Shown: piece by piece, positions 1 through 12,821 of the stretch
How the letters are laid out: each line of letters starts with the position of its first letter
Numbering within the stretch: position 1 is the stretch's first letter
DNA from: Periconia sp. R9002
Taxonomy: Eukaryota > Ascomycota > Dothideomycetes > Pleosporales > Periconiaceae
Direction: 5' to 3'
Length of the DNA: 64,000 nt
Assembly (NCBI GenBank): GCA_023627715.1
Contig: JAMAHW010000024.1
Location: 415,715 to 479,714 of the forward strand
Made by a program: the position numbers and the translations under genes
Notes under the pieces: model-generated
What the model was told of the DNA's origin: nothing
What the model saw: the letters and a program-made list of their open reading frames with translations, nothing else
Databases searched by the model: none

Positions 1-77
1 CCATCCATGGTGATGGACCACCACTTCTCTCCGCATTTCTCCAACGTCACCAACCATTCCAAAACACAAACCCAACG

Positions 78-911
78 ATGTGGTCTTCCCTTTCCACCAT
101 AGCCTCCCTGGCCTCCGTAGCCTCAGCGGCGCGCTTCATGCTCCATGTCCCCGCCACACCCTTCGTAAACCCATCCACCCTTCCCTCCTCAACCCACGCT
201 ACCCTCCAATCCTCTGGCCCACCCCAAGACGCCTACATTACCCGCTCGAACTCCTTCAACTTCAACAACATATCTGCCGGGAGCTACCTTGCTACCGTAC
301 ATTGCCGGGACTTTGCCTTTGAGCCGCTGCGCATCGATGTTACGTTAGAAGAAGCGGTGGAAGGGAGCGGAGAGAAGAAGGAAGTCATAAGGGCGTGGCA
401 GACTTTTGTTGGGAACGAGTGGGAAAATAAGGGCGAGGAAAGGGGGCACGGTGGGAATGGGTTGGTGATTGAGGTCAGGCCTGTGGGCGCAAAGGCGTTT
501 TATCAGGAACGGGCGGGTTGTGAGTATCCTCTTTTACGACAAGGAAAGGAATTGGTGAGACTAACGTTTACACAGTCTCGCCGTTGTCGTTTTTGAAGAA
601 TCCCATGATTCTTATGGCACTTGTGTCGATGGGATTGATTTTTGGTATGCCGTATATCATGGATAACAGTATGTTCATTATCCCCATAGTCTGTATGTTT
701 TCCGGGATGAGGCCGAGCTAACAATGTGCGAACAGTGGACCCTGAAATGAAAGCAGAGTTTGAGGAGATGCAGAAGAAAGGCGTCACAGGCGGCTCTAGT
801 ACGGAAACCGCGAAGCAGATTCAAAATTTCGATCTCGCTGGCTGGATGGCTGGACAAACGGATACGTCGAGTCGCGGCCACAGCCCCGCGCCGCAGTCTA
901 AGAAGAAATGA
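78..911 (+). CDS. EMC7: ER membrane protein complex subunit 7 (EMC7 family)
   Basis: Exons 78-519, 576-668 and 736-911 give 236 residues in frame through both junctions (introns GTGAGT...ACAG and GTATGT...ACAG). EMC7 is a subunit of the ER membrane protein complex, which inserts tail-anchored and multi-pass proteins into the ER membrane. Visible in the protein: an N-terminal hydrophobic signal (about residues 1-18), a beta-sandwich-like lumenal region that includes a GSYLATVHCRDF-type segment typical of the family, one transmembrane helix near residues 156-176 that begins with the family's FLKNPM pattern and is followed by MDNMDPEM, and a short Ser/Lys-rich cytosolic tail. The FLKNP...MDNMDPEM arrangement is the main reason for the call. 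The ATG at 78 is the first methionine before the signal sequence. The next gene is convergent, ending 305 bp downstream. Confidence 0.88.
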
Positions 912-1216
912 TGATATAAAATGGTTATGTGGTTTCTCAAATAGCGGGGCAGTAAACTCAGGCAGGTTCTCGTGCTGAGAATTAGTTTGGTGAAGAGTAT
1001 ACATCGTTCAATGACTAAAAAATTGCGAGGATCTTGAGTTTATTAATAGGAAACACCTCGTCGTCCGAATGCATCGAATATCAATCGAGACAAAATCAAC
1101 ATTCTGAAAGTTCAAGATCATTCCCTCTAATCATCAACCTAGTGTCATTGACCAAATATATTCCTCTATCACTTTGACTAGTCCGCCATGGGCCTTACCA
1201 TCATCAACTACGCTCG

Positions 1217-2780
1217 CTATAGCCGTGCCAAAGGCCCATCAGCCCTCACTATCCCCAGCTTCGCTTTCGTAATATCCTTCACCGAATTACACCCCGTCAG
1301 CTGCATACACCTCCTGAATTCGTCGTAAAGAATATCCAGCGCTTTCGTAACGCCCGCCTCACCATCATACTATACACCCCATCACATTAGCAAATCACGT
1401 TCACAGCTTTGTACACAAAGGTGCATGTACAGAGAAAAAAGAAGGATACTCACCGCCAACCCCCAAATAGCAGGCCTTCCTACCCAACAACACTCCGCGC
1501 CTAAGGCTAATGCTTTGAAAATATCAGCGCCAGATCGAATCCCTCCGTCGATGTGGACGCGAATTTTCCCTTCGGCAGCCTCGACGCACTCCATCAATAC
1601 ATCGATCGTAGCAGGCGTTTCGTCAAGCTGTCTGCCTCCATGATTACTGACGACCACCCCGTCACCTAGGTGGTGCATGCAGAGTCAGTAAAGTTCAAGA
1701 TACGGTTATCTGACCATTCATCATGGTTTCAGGGGCTTTCGGGACAAACAAGAAGAAGAAAAAACGAAACTCACAACCGAACTCCCTCGCAAGCACCACA
1801 TCCTCCGCCGTCAACACGCCCTTGATCCAAATCTCCATCGTCTTCGTCACACTCCTTAGAAACCTGACCTCCTCCGCCCAAGAATGCCGATCCGAATTCA
1901 GCCCCACGAAATTCCCATCGTGCGTCTGCGCGCGGATCTGCGCCGAGGAGAGGTGGAACATGGGCATCGACAGCCCGGCCGGCGTGCGGAAGTCATTGCG
2001 GTGCTCGTTGTACCGCACACCCAGCACGGGACTATCCGCGGTCAGGAAAATGGCGGTACAGCCTGCTTTTTCGGCGCGCTGGATCATGCGGGTTTGTAGG
2101 GCGCGGTCCTTGAGCGTGTAGAGTTGCATGACGTGTGCTATCGGAGCTTTCTTTTCCGATGCTTTTGTCGATGACACTGATGCTGCGGCATCGACAATCT
2201 CTTCGACACTGTAGTTCGCAAACGACGATACGCCCATGTGCACATTGCGCTTTGCGCATGCGCGGCTCGTGGCTAACTCGCCAGTCGGGTGTGCTATGGC
2301 TTGCAGGCCTGCCGGCGCGATGCATAGCGGGAAATCAATCTTGCGGCCGAAGACGGTCGTTGATGGATCGCACGTCGAGACGTCGCGGAGCACGCGTGGT
2401 CGCAGGCGGTATTTGGAGTATGCAGTTGTGTTTTCGTGGACCGTGATTTGGGATGTTGAGCCCGAGTTGTAGAATTCTGGGAGGGAGGAAAGGTGTTGGT
2501 AGAGGGTTTTCCAAAGGTGGGAATTTGCGTGTGTTGAGTGTGAGGTGGTTATGTACATACCTCGAGCGGCGTCTGGTAACTTTACTGAGCCGGCAGCTTT
2601 CACTATTAAAAACAAAGTCAGTTTGTTATTGAGATCAGTATATAAGCCATTTAAGACCTATCTCAGAAACTAAGCTATCCAGAGGGAAAAGACTCCAAAA
2701 TCAGGAATATACTCACAGTCTGAGATACTAAGTATCATCTCCCCTTTCTCAGCTTTCACAGGAACAGGTAATCCGGCCAT
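1217..2780 (-). CDS. FMN-dependent 2-hydroxyacid (L-lactate/glycolate-type) dehydrogenase
   Basis: Complement of exons 1217-1369, 1454-1665, 1775-2476, 2561-2602 and 2717-2780, giving 390 residues; all four junctions keep frame. The protein is a single FMN-binding TIM barrel of the glycolate oxidase / L-lactate dehydrogenase family, oxidising an L-2-hydroxy acid to the 2-oxo acid. The catalytic set is visible with the spacing of plant glycolate oxidase: Lys254 (WIKG), His278 and Arg281 (SNHGGRQ), and Tyr155 in QLYTLKDR. The phosphate-binding HIDGGIRSG segment follows. There is no N-terminal cytochrome b5 domain, so it is not a flavocytochrome b2; there is no clear mitochondrial presequence, and the final ARL could act as a weak peroxisomal signal. 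Substrate cannot be fixed from sequence: lactate, glycolate and longer 2-hydroxy acids are all possible. The 42-bp second exon makes this gene easy to mis-model. Confidence 0.87.
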
Positions 2781-3653
2781 ATCTATATCGCGTACGTATA
2801 TAGTCAAGAAAAAAAAGACAATTCAATCCACTGTCCCTATATTCCAAAAATCAAACCTCAACGAAAACATCTCAAAGATATAAACAAACCCAACAAATCC
2901 CTGCAATCCCCCCTTTCCTCACCGATCCCAAACCCGCGCCCGCATGTCAAAACTTCCCCTCATTTGCAAACCCCATCCTTTATCCGAACAACTCACTCTG
3001 CCTTATCTTGTTCCTTAGCTACCACGTGTAAAAGCTCCAACTTATCAACGGGAGGGCGTGCGCGCGCCACGCCCTATTGTCACATCCATCCACACACATG
3101 TATGTATGTATATAGTAATCCCCCCATCCTTCGAACCCCCCTACCAAGATCATTTGCTTAGAAATAGGTAGCACGCCTTGTCTCTAGTTTCGCTGTGCAT
3201 CATACCTACAGTATGTGTAGCTCGCTAGTCTAGACTAGACTAGGCAGACTACCGGATTTAGCCGCAAGTTACCGTTTCGTTTAGTGAACAAGCGGTTTTT
3301 GCACCGAGTTGGGCGGGGAGAGGAAGATGCTTTGTTTGGGTATAGCTCGGGTGAAGAGGCTATATACGTTGTAGGTTTTCCGGCGGAAAAAGACGTTGTG
3401 TCTCTTTTTCGTGTAGCGGTTTGTAATTAGCATCGATCGATATAGTCAACTTGACTTGACTACCTACAGAACACAGCTAGATCCCCCTCCCTCCTCCTAG
3501 GCAAAATAGCATACATACATACATACATATACGACGAACCCCCCACCCTCTCCTCAACCATTTCAATCTTACCTTTTTTCCCTTCTCATACTACATAAGC
3601 AATTCACCACAGACATACAGGCACCACCAACCAACCGACCAAAAAAAAAAATA
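2781..3653. other. Divergent intergenic region
   Basis: 873 bp between the starts of the flavin dehydrogenase (minus) and RidA (plus), so it must hold both promoters. It contains short repeats (TATG/CATA near 3100 and 3510-3528) and a CT-rich stretch just before the RidA start. No coding feature or RNA gene is supported. Confidence 0.6.
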
Positions 3654-4410
3654 ATGACCGAGCCCAAACCCACCGACCGAACCCCCATCCTCGCCAAAGA
3701 CGCACCCCAACCCCCGCCCTTCCTCTCCCAAGCCATCCGCCAAGGCGACTTCGTCTTCTGCTCCGGCCAAATCGGGGTCGATCCTACGACGGGGAGTATC
3801 GTGGAGGGGGGTGTTCAGGAGAGAGCTGTATGTTTTTTTCTTCCATCGTGTTTTTGCTCGCATTAAATAAGCGTGGAGGATAATATCATTATATCTTCCA
3901 CACATAACGCGCGTGGGACTTTCTCCCTTCCCCCTCCTCCATGGAAAGAAAAAGGAGAGAAAGAGAATACATACACACGAAACAAAAAGAACCCCCAAAA
4001 CTAACACGAAAACCACGTGAGCAAAATAGGCACAAATCCTCAAAAACCTCTCCGCCGTGCTCAAAGAAGCCGGATCCGGCCTCGAGTTTGTCAACAAGGC
4101 GAATATCTACTTGGTCGAACCGGATGATTTTCCTAAGGTGAACGAGACGTATGTCTCCTTCTTCCAAGATCCGAAACCCGTAAGTGAAATTCTTCTTTAT
4201 CATCTTGTTTGGGAGGAGGTTCGGGGTGGTGGTCGTAGGATGATGAGATGGGGGAAAGGGGGAGATGTTAGTTGATTTGATGATTGCTGACTTTGAATGA
4301 TGGATGATGATTAGGCTCGCACGTGTGTTTTTGTAAAGGCGTTACCTCTGAATACGGATGTGGAAATCGAGGTGGTTGCTGGGCTTGACCCTGCGAGGGC
4401 GAAGCTTTGA
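3654..4410 (+). CDS. RidA / YjgF / UK114 family enamine-imine deaminase
   Basis: Exons 3654-3827, 4030-4179 and 4315-4410 give 139 residues, normal for the family. RidA proteins hydrolyse reactive 2-aminoacrylate and related enamine/imine intermediates released by PLP-dependent dehydratases; fungi usually have a cytosolic (Hmf1) and a mitochondrial (Mmf1) copy. Family features seen: an N-terminal FLSQAIRQGDFVFCSGQIG-like strand pair, a central helix (NLSAVLKEAGS), VNKANIYL, and the C-terminal signature ARTCVFVKALP...VEIEVVA, in which the Arg corresponds to the conserved carboxylate-binding arginine. No long presequence is present, which favours the cytosolic type. The first intron (202 bp) is long for this window. 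Convergent with the complex I gene 501 bp downstream. Confidence 0.9.
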
Positions 4411-4911
4411 GGTGGGTGGGTTTTTGGTTATGCGGTGGATGGTTGAGATGTGTATCGAAGTCACATATCTCCTTCTACGATACACATCATTGGTATAACA
4501 TTTACGTTATTGCTCTGTCCTCTATGCAATTCTCAAATGTATTCATCTAGTCAGTAATCTGACTAGAACTATACACGGCGACGTTCAAGACACATGAATG
4601 TTATCACCTCCCAAGCTCGAACGAGTAACTTAAACGTGCTGGTATTCTCTCTTGCTTACTTGCTACATCCATCTACATCCATACACACACACACACACAT
4701 CTACGTCTTGTACTAGATCCCTCCTACTCTACCACCAAGATGCTTTCTTTAAACACAAGGGAAAAAAACGTGTAGGAATAGATAGAGAGATCTTTCAAGA
4801 ATAAAACTCCACCACAAAGACAGGATGACGGGAGGAAGAGGATTATGTACAATTGTTTTTATATTTCATTGTCTTTGATTCTCCTCTTCCGTGATAAAGA
4901 AATCTTTTACT
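4411..4911. other. Convergent intergenic region with (AC)n tract
   Basis: 501 bp between the 3' ends of RidA and the complex I subunit; expected to contain the two terminators. An (AC)n microsatellite lies at 4683-4699. Nothing else is supported. Confidence 0.55.
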
Positions 4912-7353
4912 TTACACGCCGTAGGCGACCTGGGGATTCGGCTCGCCGGGGGCCATGAAGTTTGTCTCCGAGTTCTTGGCTGCCTTTGCCGCCGAGCAAC
5001 GGGCCATTGTGGGGGAACTGTATCGCGGTTAGACATTGAATCTTATATATTCAGCAATGACGAATAACTTACTTTCTTGAGATGACGTCTGTGAAGAAGA
5101 AGTTCTCAATGGGCTTCTTGAGTGCCTGTCCACTTGCCTTGGAGCCCTTGTTCTGGTCTACCAACTGCACCTTGCTCAGGCCCGGAAGTGCGACGGGCTC
5201 AACAACATCGTAGCTGCGCAGAGCAGGGGAGATCTCCTGCATACGGTCCCGAAGAGCCTCGACATCGTCGTACGGAAGCTCAGCGTTGAGGTATTCAGAT
5301 GCTGCGCGGATAATCTTCCAGTCTTCTCGTGACGCGCCAGGGAGTCCGACGGCGGCACGAGTCATCTGGACACGACCCTCCGTGTTCACGTAGGTAACAG
5401 ACTTCTCGGTGTATGCAGCGCCGGGGAGGACGACGTCAGCGAGCTGTGCGCCACGGTCACCGTGGTGGCCTTGGTAGACGACAAAGGCATCCTTGGGGAT
5501 CTCGGCCTCGTTGATCTCATCAGCTCCGAGCAGCCACACGAACTTGGGGGTTGTGTTTGCCACCTCTGGTGATGGCACAGTGAAGCCAACCTCGAAAGCA
5601 CCAGTTCGCGAAGCCGTTCGCTGGAGGACGTTGTAGCCGTTCCATTCAGGCGTTTGGAAGTTAGCCTTGGACTTCTCCACAAAGGCACCCACTTGTTCGT
5701 AAATGGATTTGGCGTCAGGGTGTTCGGTGACAGCGCTGCCAACGATAATCAATGGCTTCTTAGCAGACTGTAATTTCTTGCCAAATTCGCCAGAGAAAAC
5801 GCTCTTGAGGTCAGTAGCAGAGGATCCAAGGTTCTCGTATTCGAAAGTGCTCTCAAAGTCCTCGCCAACAAGACCAATGGTGAGGTCGGACCTTAGCCAT
5901 TGCTTCCTGATACGGGCGTTGAGCACCGCAGCCTCGTGTCGTGGGTTGGTGCCAATCAGGAGAATGGCATCCGCCTCTTCCACACCGTAGATCTTGGAGT
6001 TGAAGGCGTAGTTTGATCGAACATCGACACCGTGCGCAATGGGTTCGCTGCCACCGGGCTGGTCGAGGGCAAGATTATCAGAGCCAAGTTTGTTGGCAAG
6101 ATCCTTCATAGCCACCAAGGTCTCAGTCTCCATCAAGTGGCCAGCAACCGCCTTAAACTCGTTGCCCTTGGGCGCTATCCTCTTGTAGGCGTTACCGATT
6201 TCAACCAGTGCCTGTTCCCATGAGGCTGGCTGGAACTGGTCATCCACCCTGATTAGAGGGTTCACAAGTCGCTGTGTGCCGAGGGCATCACAAGCAAAGC
6301 GTGATTTGTCATCAATCCATTCCTCATTGATGTCGTCGTTAAGCCTTGGAAGAATCCTCATAACCTGGGTACCGCGAGCATCCACGCGGATGTTGGAGCC
6401 TAGACCATTGAGCACATCAATGGTTTCCGTGTGGTAGAGTTCCCAAGGTCGAGCCTTGAAGGCATATGGCTTTGAAGTAAGGGCACCGACGGGGCAAAGG
6501 TCAATGACGTTTCCAGACATTTCAGAATCGAGGGTCTTCTCGAGGTAGGTACCGATCTGGATATCGTTACCACGTCCGGTAGAACCCATCTCGGGGGCGC
6601 CTGCAACGTCGTTGGAGAATCGAATACACCTTGTGCAATGAATGCATCTGTTCATGGAGGTCTGCACACTATCAGCAGATGCCCCTCAAAATAGCACCAC
6701 TTGCGCATATCCTACCTTGATCAATGGTCCAATGTTCTTGTCTTCAACAGCACGCTTGCCGCCGACCTCGTGGAATCGCCCACGATCGGCACCGTATCGC
6801 ATGGACTGATCCTGCAAATCACACTCGCCTCCCTGGTCGCAAATCGGGCAGTCAAGCGGGTGGTTGGCGAGCAGGAACTCCATAACACCCTCTCGCGCCT
6901 TGTGGACGAGGGGCGAATCGGTCTTGACCACCATTCCCGGCTGCACCGGCCACGCGCAGGAGGCCACAGGTTTAGGAGCCCGCTCCACCTCAACCAAACA
7001 CATTCTGCAGTTTCCAGCAATCATCAACTTCTCGTGGTAACAGTACCGAGGGACTGTGCTTCCGGCTTTCTCGCAAGCTTGGATAAGGGCCGAACCGGCT
7101 GTAGGGATCGTTAGAACGGGACACGTAGCTTTGGTGAGTTGCAATCGGCAGCATACCTTCGATTGACACCTTCTTCCCATCTATCCATTGCGTTAGCATG
7201 CATAGTCGCCCTCGTCGAGAGGTGGTGGCACAAACCGATGGTGAGCTCCACCTCCGCCGGCTTGCGGGCAGAGGCAGTAAAGGCCCGGCTGCCATTGAAG
7301 CCTGCCTGGGACGCAGGCCGCTTCAGCGACCGGATCAATTGTTGCCGCAGCAT
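4912..7353 (-). CDS. NDUFS1: NADH:ubiquinone oxidoreductase 75/78-kDa Fe-S subunit (complex I, NDUFS1/NuoG)
   Basis: Complement of exons 4912-5017, 5073-6661, 6716-7098, 7157-7180 and 7236-7353, giving 739 residues. It is the largest subunit of the complex I peripheral arm in the mitochondrial matrix and carries electrons from the FMN side along its iron-sulphur clusters. Residues 1-30 are Arg/Ser/Ala-rich with no acids, a matrix-targeting presequence. Cluster ligands are visible: N1b as Cys67, Cys78, Cys81, Cys95; N5 as His127, Cys131, Cys134, Cys140; N4 as Cys181, Cys184, Cys187 plus a cysteine in IDLCPVGAL. The rest is the molybdopterin-oxidoreductase-like domain. The C-terminal exon encodes the short tail after the ISRNS segment. 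The ATG at 7353 precedes the presequence. Acceptor choice at 6662 (GTGCAG) gives the expected PLIKTSMNRC join. Confidence 0.95.
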
Positions 7354-8500
7354 GTTGTGGCGAGAGCAAAGACGCGGGATCGATGGGGGTATGTAGAGGC
7401 TCAAACGAGCGACGAAGGACGTCAATTGAGCTTGGGAGTGCCAAGGCGCTGCATAAGCATAGCCGTGATTGGCCAGAGGGCTGGCGCATATAAAATTCTC
7501 GCTCCGCCCCGGCCTCAGTTTCCTCTTCAACTCATTTCTGGGACGATTTTATTGTGGGAAACTTGGGCTTCATTCCCTTTCTTCCTCTACAATCTTCCCT
7601 AGAGCACGACTTACCGTGCGCCGTAGCTGGAGCAGATGAGGTTTTCTATGATATCTTGTTCCTTACCAACGTCGCGACATACCTGGGTACCTATATGTAG
7701 GGACTTAGTTAGCTGGACTGAAGGGCGCCCCGGAGAAAAGGCTGCGGGAACTCAACACCAAAGTCTAATTCCAACCAAGCGTACCGGACTGCGTGTCAAT
7801 CGTATTTCAGATCATGGTGTTGTCTTGCAGTAGAAAAGAAAATGTTCATGGCTTTATGAGACATGCTTACCACCTCTCATTCCCCATCTACCTTGCTGAC
7901 ACGATATCATGCCTCTTCTCAGCTTCGAGCCACGCCGTTCATTAAATGACCAGATGTGCATGCTATTCATCGTACAGTACACGAGACTCATATTGCTGTT
8001 CATCTTCATCTACCTCCATTACAAAAATCTTAAGACTCCTCGAGGATGTCATTACAAAGCATACTTGATCCTTATCCCATTGGCCGAAGCTGCTGCTCTC
8101 CCCGCAATTCCAAGCTCCGTGGGATCCGTATCCGGCACACAGGTGACACAACCACGTAGCCGTGATGGCAAGATGAGGAGCACCGCTATTATATATTGCG
8201 TTGCCTGATCCGTTTCGTATCACCTCCCATCCGATTGTGCAACCGCCATCAGACGCGTCTCATACTTGCATGTTGGGGCAGAGTTTTGAATTGGATAAAA
8301 TGATATTTCGCTATAGGATAAAAACACCCGCCATGGCATAACGGGGATATCGAATGTCTATCCGCAAGAAGCATGGGTACGTAAGAACAAGAAAAACTAA
8401 ACTCCCCACTGAAGGGGTGATGAACCGAACAACTCCTCTCTTGATGCATTGATTTTCCGCAGGCAGCGGCATTTGTTACTCATTTGTGCTATCTGCACAA
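7354..8500. other. Intergenic region upstream of complex I gene
   Basis: 1147 bp between two minus-strand genes: promoter and leader of the complex I gene and 3' flank of the desaturase. I see no ORF with family resemblance, no repeat and no RNA gene. Confidence 0.55.
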
Positions 8501-10044
8501 TTACTCATTGTCACTCTCAGGGCCAATCTCCATCTTCGCACCCTGGCCAGCGGTCGGTTTAGCCACAGGTGCAGAGAGCTTCTGCGGTGGAACGCCGTAG
8601 CCGTTCCTGTTGCGGAAGAAGTAGACACCCTTGCCTTCACCCTCGGCACCTTCGCTAGGCTCAACCCATTGGCACACACGAGCGCTATTCCACATGGCCT
8701 TGAGGAAACCAATTGCTCCACCCTTGGTATCCGACCGGTAGTGCTTGCCCATAACCTTCTTGATGGCTTCGGAAGCCTCATCAGCGTTGTAGAAGGGAAT
8801 CTGGGAGACGTAGTGGTGAAGGACGTGGGTTTCGATGATGCCGTGGAGAAGAGTGCGGCCAACAAAACCGAATTCACGATCGATGGTAGCAGCGGCACCA
8901 CGAGTGTAGGTCCAGGTCTGGGCGTCGTAGTGGGGAAGAGTAGGGTCGGTGTGCTGCAAGTAGGTGATGGCGACTAGAATGTATTAGCACTGTGTGAGTC
9001 CTTCAAAAGAGGTTTGCATAACTTACCCAGCCAGTGGTTTACCCAAAGGTACGGGATGAAGTACCAGACAAGGAGGTTGGTCCAGCCGAAGTTGCTACCG
9101 ACGTAATACAATGCACTTGCGGTGATGGCAATACCGAGATCGCTGAGAAGAATGAGGTGCTCGTCTTTCTTCTCGTACAACGGGCTGGAAGGCAAGAAAT
9201 GGTTCACGCCTCCACCGAAACCATTCTTCTTTCCCTTGCCTTTGCCCTCGGCCTGTCGCTCGTGGTAGTTGTGGCCGGTAACGTTGGAGATCAGGTACAA
9301 AGGCCAGCCGGCAAGCTGTTGGCCGATGGAGTGAATAGCAGTTGCAATTGGAGTCTCCTCCGTCAGCTCGTGCAGTTCATGGGCGAACTTGCCAATGCGC
9401 GAAGCGTACTCCTCCCTAGTCTTGGGCACGAAAACCATGTCACGCTCCATGTGGCCGGTGGCCTTGTGGTGCTTGCCGTGAGAAATCTTCCACGAGAAGT
9501 ATGGGACGAGCAGGGAAGAGTGAGCGAACCAGCCAACGGTGTCATTGAGCACCTTGGAGGTGGAGAAGGATTGGTGGCCACACTCGTGAGCCATGACCCA
9601 GAGGCCAGTGCCAAAGAGACCCTGCAAAACCGTGTATCCAGCCCACAGAGCAGCTCGGACGGCAGTCGAAGGGATCGTCTCAGGAGTCACATAGTTGTGG
9701 AAGACGTAGAAAGTTGCGGCCATCGAGGCGATATCGCGGAAAACATAGTAAAAACCCTTGACGGCCGAGCGCTCGAAGCAGTGAGCAGGAATGGCATCGC
9801 GGATCTGCTTGATGGTGTAGTCGGGGATCTCGAACTCGTTGCCGTTGGTGTCGAGCAACTTGCCGCGAGACGACTTCACCTCGGGGGTGGAATCAAGCGA
9901 GGACAAGGACGTGTTGGATGCCGAGCCGGCAATTGAGTCGGCAGGAGAGACATTGACTGAATTGGCCGTGGATGAAGCAGCTGTGTCCGAAGTGACGGTC
10001 CTCCTAAGGACAGGATTCTGGGGTCGAGCAGTAGTGGCAGCCAT
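8501..10044 (-). CDS. Delta-12 (omega-6) type fatty acid desaturase
   Basis: Complement of exons 8501-8973 and 9027-10044, 496 residues. Integral ER membrane desaturase of the FAD2/Fad12 group, expected to introduce the second double bond into oleate to make linoleate. The three di-iron histidine boxes are intact: HECGH (153-157), HGKHH (189-193) and HVLHH (389-393). The first and third correspond to the usual HECGH and HxxHH. Hydrophobic segments flank them in the expected order, and the first 65 residues are a Ser/Thr-rich cytosolic extension. A delta-15 or bifunctional delta-12/delta-15 enzyme cannot be excluded, because regioselectivity is not readable by eye. The single 53-bp intron splits WLVAITYL. 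The start at 10044 is the ATG opening MAATTARPQ; upstream in-frame sequence has no better methionine. Confidence 0.92.
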
Positions 10045-12821
10045 GTTTGCAGTCGAGGTTGCAGGCAACGACGAAGGACGAAAGTAAATCAAGAATTTAA
10101 TCAAGTGGCCAAAGAATGGACAGACGGAGAAAGGGAGCGTTTATGTGCCGACGGGAATTGGCAGCGAGCGAGGGTGGGTTTGTGGATTGTTGGGCCGTGG
10201 GGGGTTGTTGAGGCGAGGCGAGGCGATAGGATACGGCCGTACAAGAAGAGGAACCCCAAGCACAATCGATGACAGGGAGAGATGGGAGAGAAACAAACGG
10301 AGAGAGGGATTGAGAAATCAAAGAGTGCGGGGAGGAGGGGGATTTAAAGAGAAGGGTAGGCGTGGTAGCAGCTTAACCCCTCAAGGCGGTCAAGGCGTGG
10401 ACGGAAGGGTGGAAAAAAAAGAGAGTTCCGAATCTGGAAAGGGCAGGGTCGCGCCTTCTCGCCGGCCCTGCCAAGCTAAAAAGATGGTCAGGGACCGTGG
10501 CGGCTGGCCGTTTATCGGCTTCATCCTGGAATCCATCGCCTCCGTCAGCCATTCCCATCTTACACACGCATTTCCACAGTACACGTTTGCGATTCTCTTC
10601 CTAGACAGAAAGCATACCCACCCAGGTCATGCTACATTCGCCACACCCGCCGCACAGTCCGCGTCGGCCTAGAGGCTGAGAAATCTTCGAAACCGCTACC
10701 GACCGACTAGCCCCTCGAAGCCTCCGATTTTTTTCCAATTGCACGCCGACGGCTCCACTGCCGCCAGTAGAAGTCAGTCACCGCGCAATAGGCTTTGGAT
10801 CTCCAACTTATGCTCCTCTTCGCGCCTTGGCCGCAGCGTCCAGCTTCCAGCGACATGACAGACCGCCAATCTGCGACCACTCATTAGCTCAAAGAGGCTG
10901 CTTCTCCGTCCCATCTGCAGCCTCGGCCTGGTTCGGAACACGTAGCGATGGTCCGGGGAAAGCTTCAATCAGAGGATCAGCACAGGTGGGACGGAACCCA
11001 CACGCCTCGAATTGTGTTGGGTTCGTTCCAATGCCCCAATGGCTCTTCTGCTCCCTCTGCCGTGATTCGTGTGGGACTTTGGCTGGCTGCCACACAAAAA
11101 AAATTTGGATTCAGGGTTATCAGATCGGCAGGTCTAGTCCAATCCGGGACTAGCCGCGATTCCCTGGTAATGCATTGATCTTGCGAGAACCGCCAACGTG
11201 GGGTCGAAATACGAGGTGCCTGCGTCCTCATTACATGTAGGAACCAAAGGAAATGGATGGTGCCATCATCCTCTACGCCAACACACCATCGCCATGCTTG
11301 GTTTCCAACTGATAGCCCTCTGCAATGTGACCTCCAAGCTCACGACGTTATCAAGGAACACCCCGCTAACTGCCAAGTTCACCGATCCCACCGCCTTATC
11401 GCCCGGCTCATCATGGACACAGTCACACAGTATCATGGTTATGTCTGCTCACATGGTTCGGTTCAACTTCACATGCCATCCTCTACGGGTTTGATGTCGG
11501 CCTTCACTTGTGACAGTAGAACCTGTGTCCATGGCCCGTTACTCCCCTTTGTCATCGAAAACTTTACTCGGGCCAGGTGGCTGAGGTGACTGAAAAGGTT
11601 AATCTTGCGTCAACGTGCTCCTGCGTGTCATCTGATTATTCCCGACATCACCTCAACCGTCGACTATCCCATCATTCTGCACAACACAATGCACAAGCTC
11701 GTTGTATCAACGCTGTCGAGTATAGTAAAACAGTGAAAGCACAGCTGCAATCTCGCTGCTATATTCATGTAGCTCTCCCCATACTAGTAGCCCATATATA
11801 GACACCCACTGAAATCTAGAGACAAATATTAGTGGTTCGTATCTTTAGATATGCATGAATATTCGTACCTTTGTAGTAAACTGTCTTGCAATGGTGTACA
11901 CATCTTCCATCGCGCAGAGGAGCCCACAGGGAGCGCATTGACTTCTATCAGTGGTGCGCAGTGTTGTAAAAAGACTGTACATGTGGTCGTTGCCGTAGCA
12001 GGTACATTTCTGATAGTATCTAATTTTCAATATCCAACAACCGCTCTTTCGTAGGATATCAACATCTTTAGCTGCAACTAAAGGGTACTAGCACAAGTGC
12101 TCCCCAACACCAATGTTTACATATGTATACATCATGTTTGTAATAATGAGGCAATTCATCTCAAGATTAGCATGCAGCTGGGTGGACTGGTAGGCAAGTA
12201 TGCATTCTTTCCGTGAGCTGGTAGCAGGAGACAATGAAGCTGACCTTCGGTATTTGAATCTCACAGACATGGTACTGGGGCATCGAACTTTGATAAAAGT
12301 CTACTCGTGAAATACAAGACAAATATCAGTACTTCATATTTTCAACGGTACACTTGCCGGTTTTCCTTGTCTTGAAAATTGGTAACCAGTGACGACATGT
12401 GCCAAGCCGCTTAGTGTAGCAACATTCAATGTTTTGCACTTCCTACATACCATTCGTACCACCACTAACGCACCGAGTCTTCCTGTATAGCAATCCATCA
12501 ACAGCGTACAAGATCATTCTCAAACCCCCAGGTTTCTACCACCTTCTATCAAAGTGGCGTTGTTACAGGGCGCTTTCACCATCACCGACACCATCAATGA
12601 TTCAATAACATTTTCTCACCAGGCAACAAACCAACCTTTGGAGACTTGCCATAGAAACCAGGACGTTATCTGTACCACTGCAGCTACCATTCCCTAACAT
12701 TAGCTCGGGTCCCGGTACCCGTAAACTGTACACAGCTGTTGTGTACTGCAATACCCACTTCTCTTGTCCAGATCCATTCTGACGCCTTGTTCAAGCTTGG
12801 CACCAAGAGCTGCCTGCCGTC
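10045..12821. other. Long divergent spacer between desaturase and antiporter
   Basis: 2777 bp between the start codons of two divergent genes. The desaturase side (10045-10480) is purine-rich on the plus strand, thus CT-rich on the transcribed minus strand, as in fungal leaders. The antiporter side (about 12400-12820) is the likely leader of that gene. In between I find only short unrelated open frames and no recognisable RNA, repeat or coding domain. Confidence 0.55.

Noticed and set aside
9034..9936. 300-codon open frame on the plus strand
   Set aside because: Antisense to the desaturase; no family resemblance, explained by the codon use of the opposite strand.
10145..10672. 175-codon open frame upstream of the desaturase
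   Set aside because: Arg/Gly-rich because the region is purine-rich; it is best read as the CT-rich leader of the minus-strand gene.
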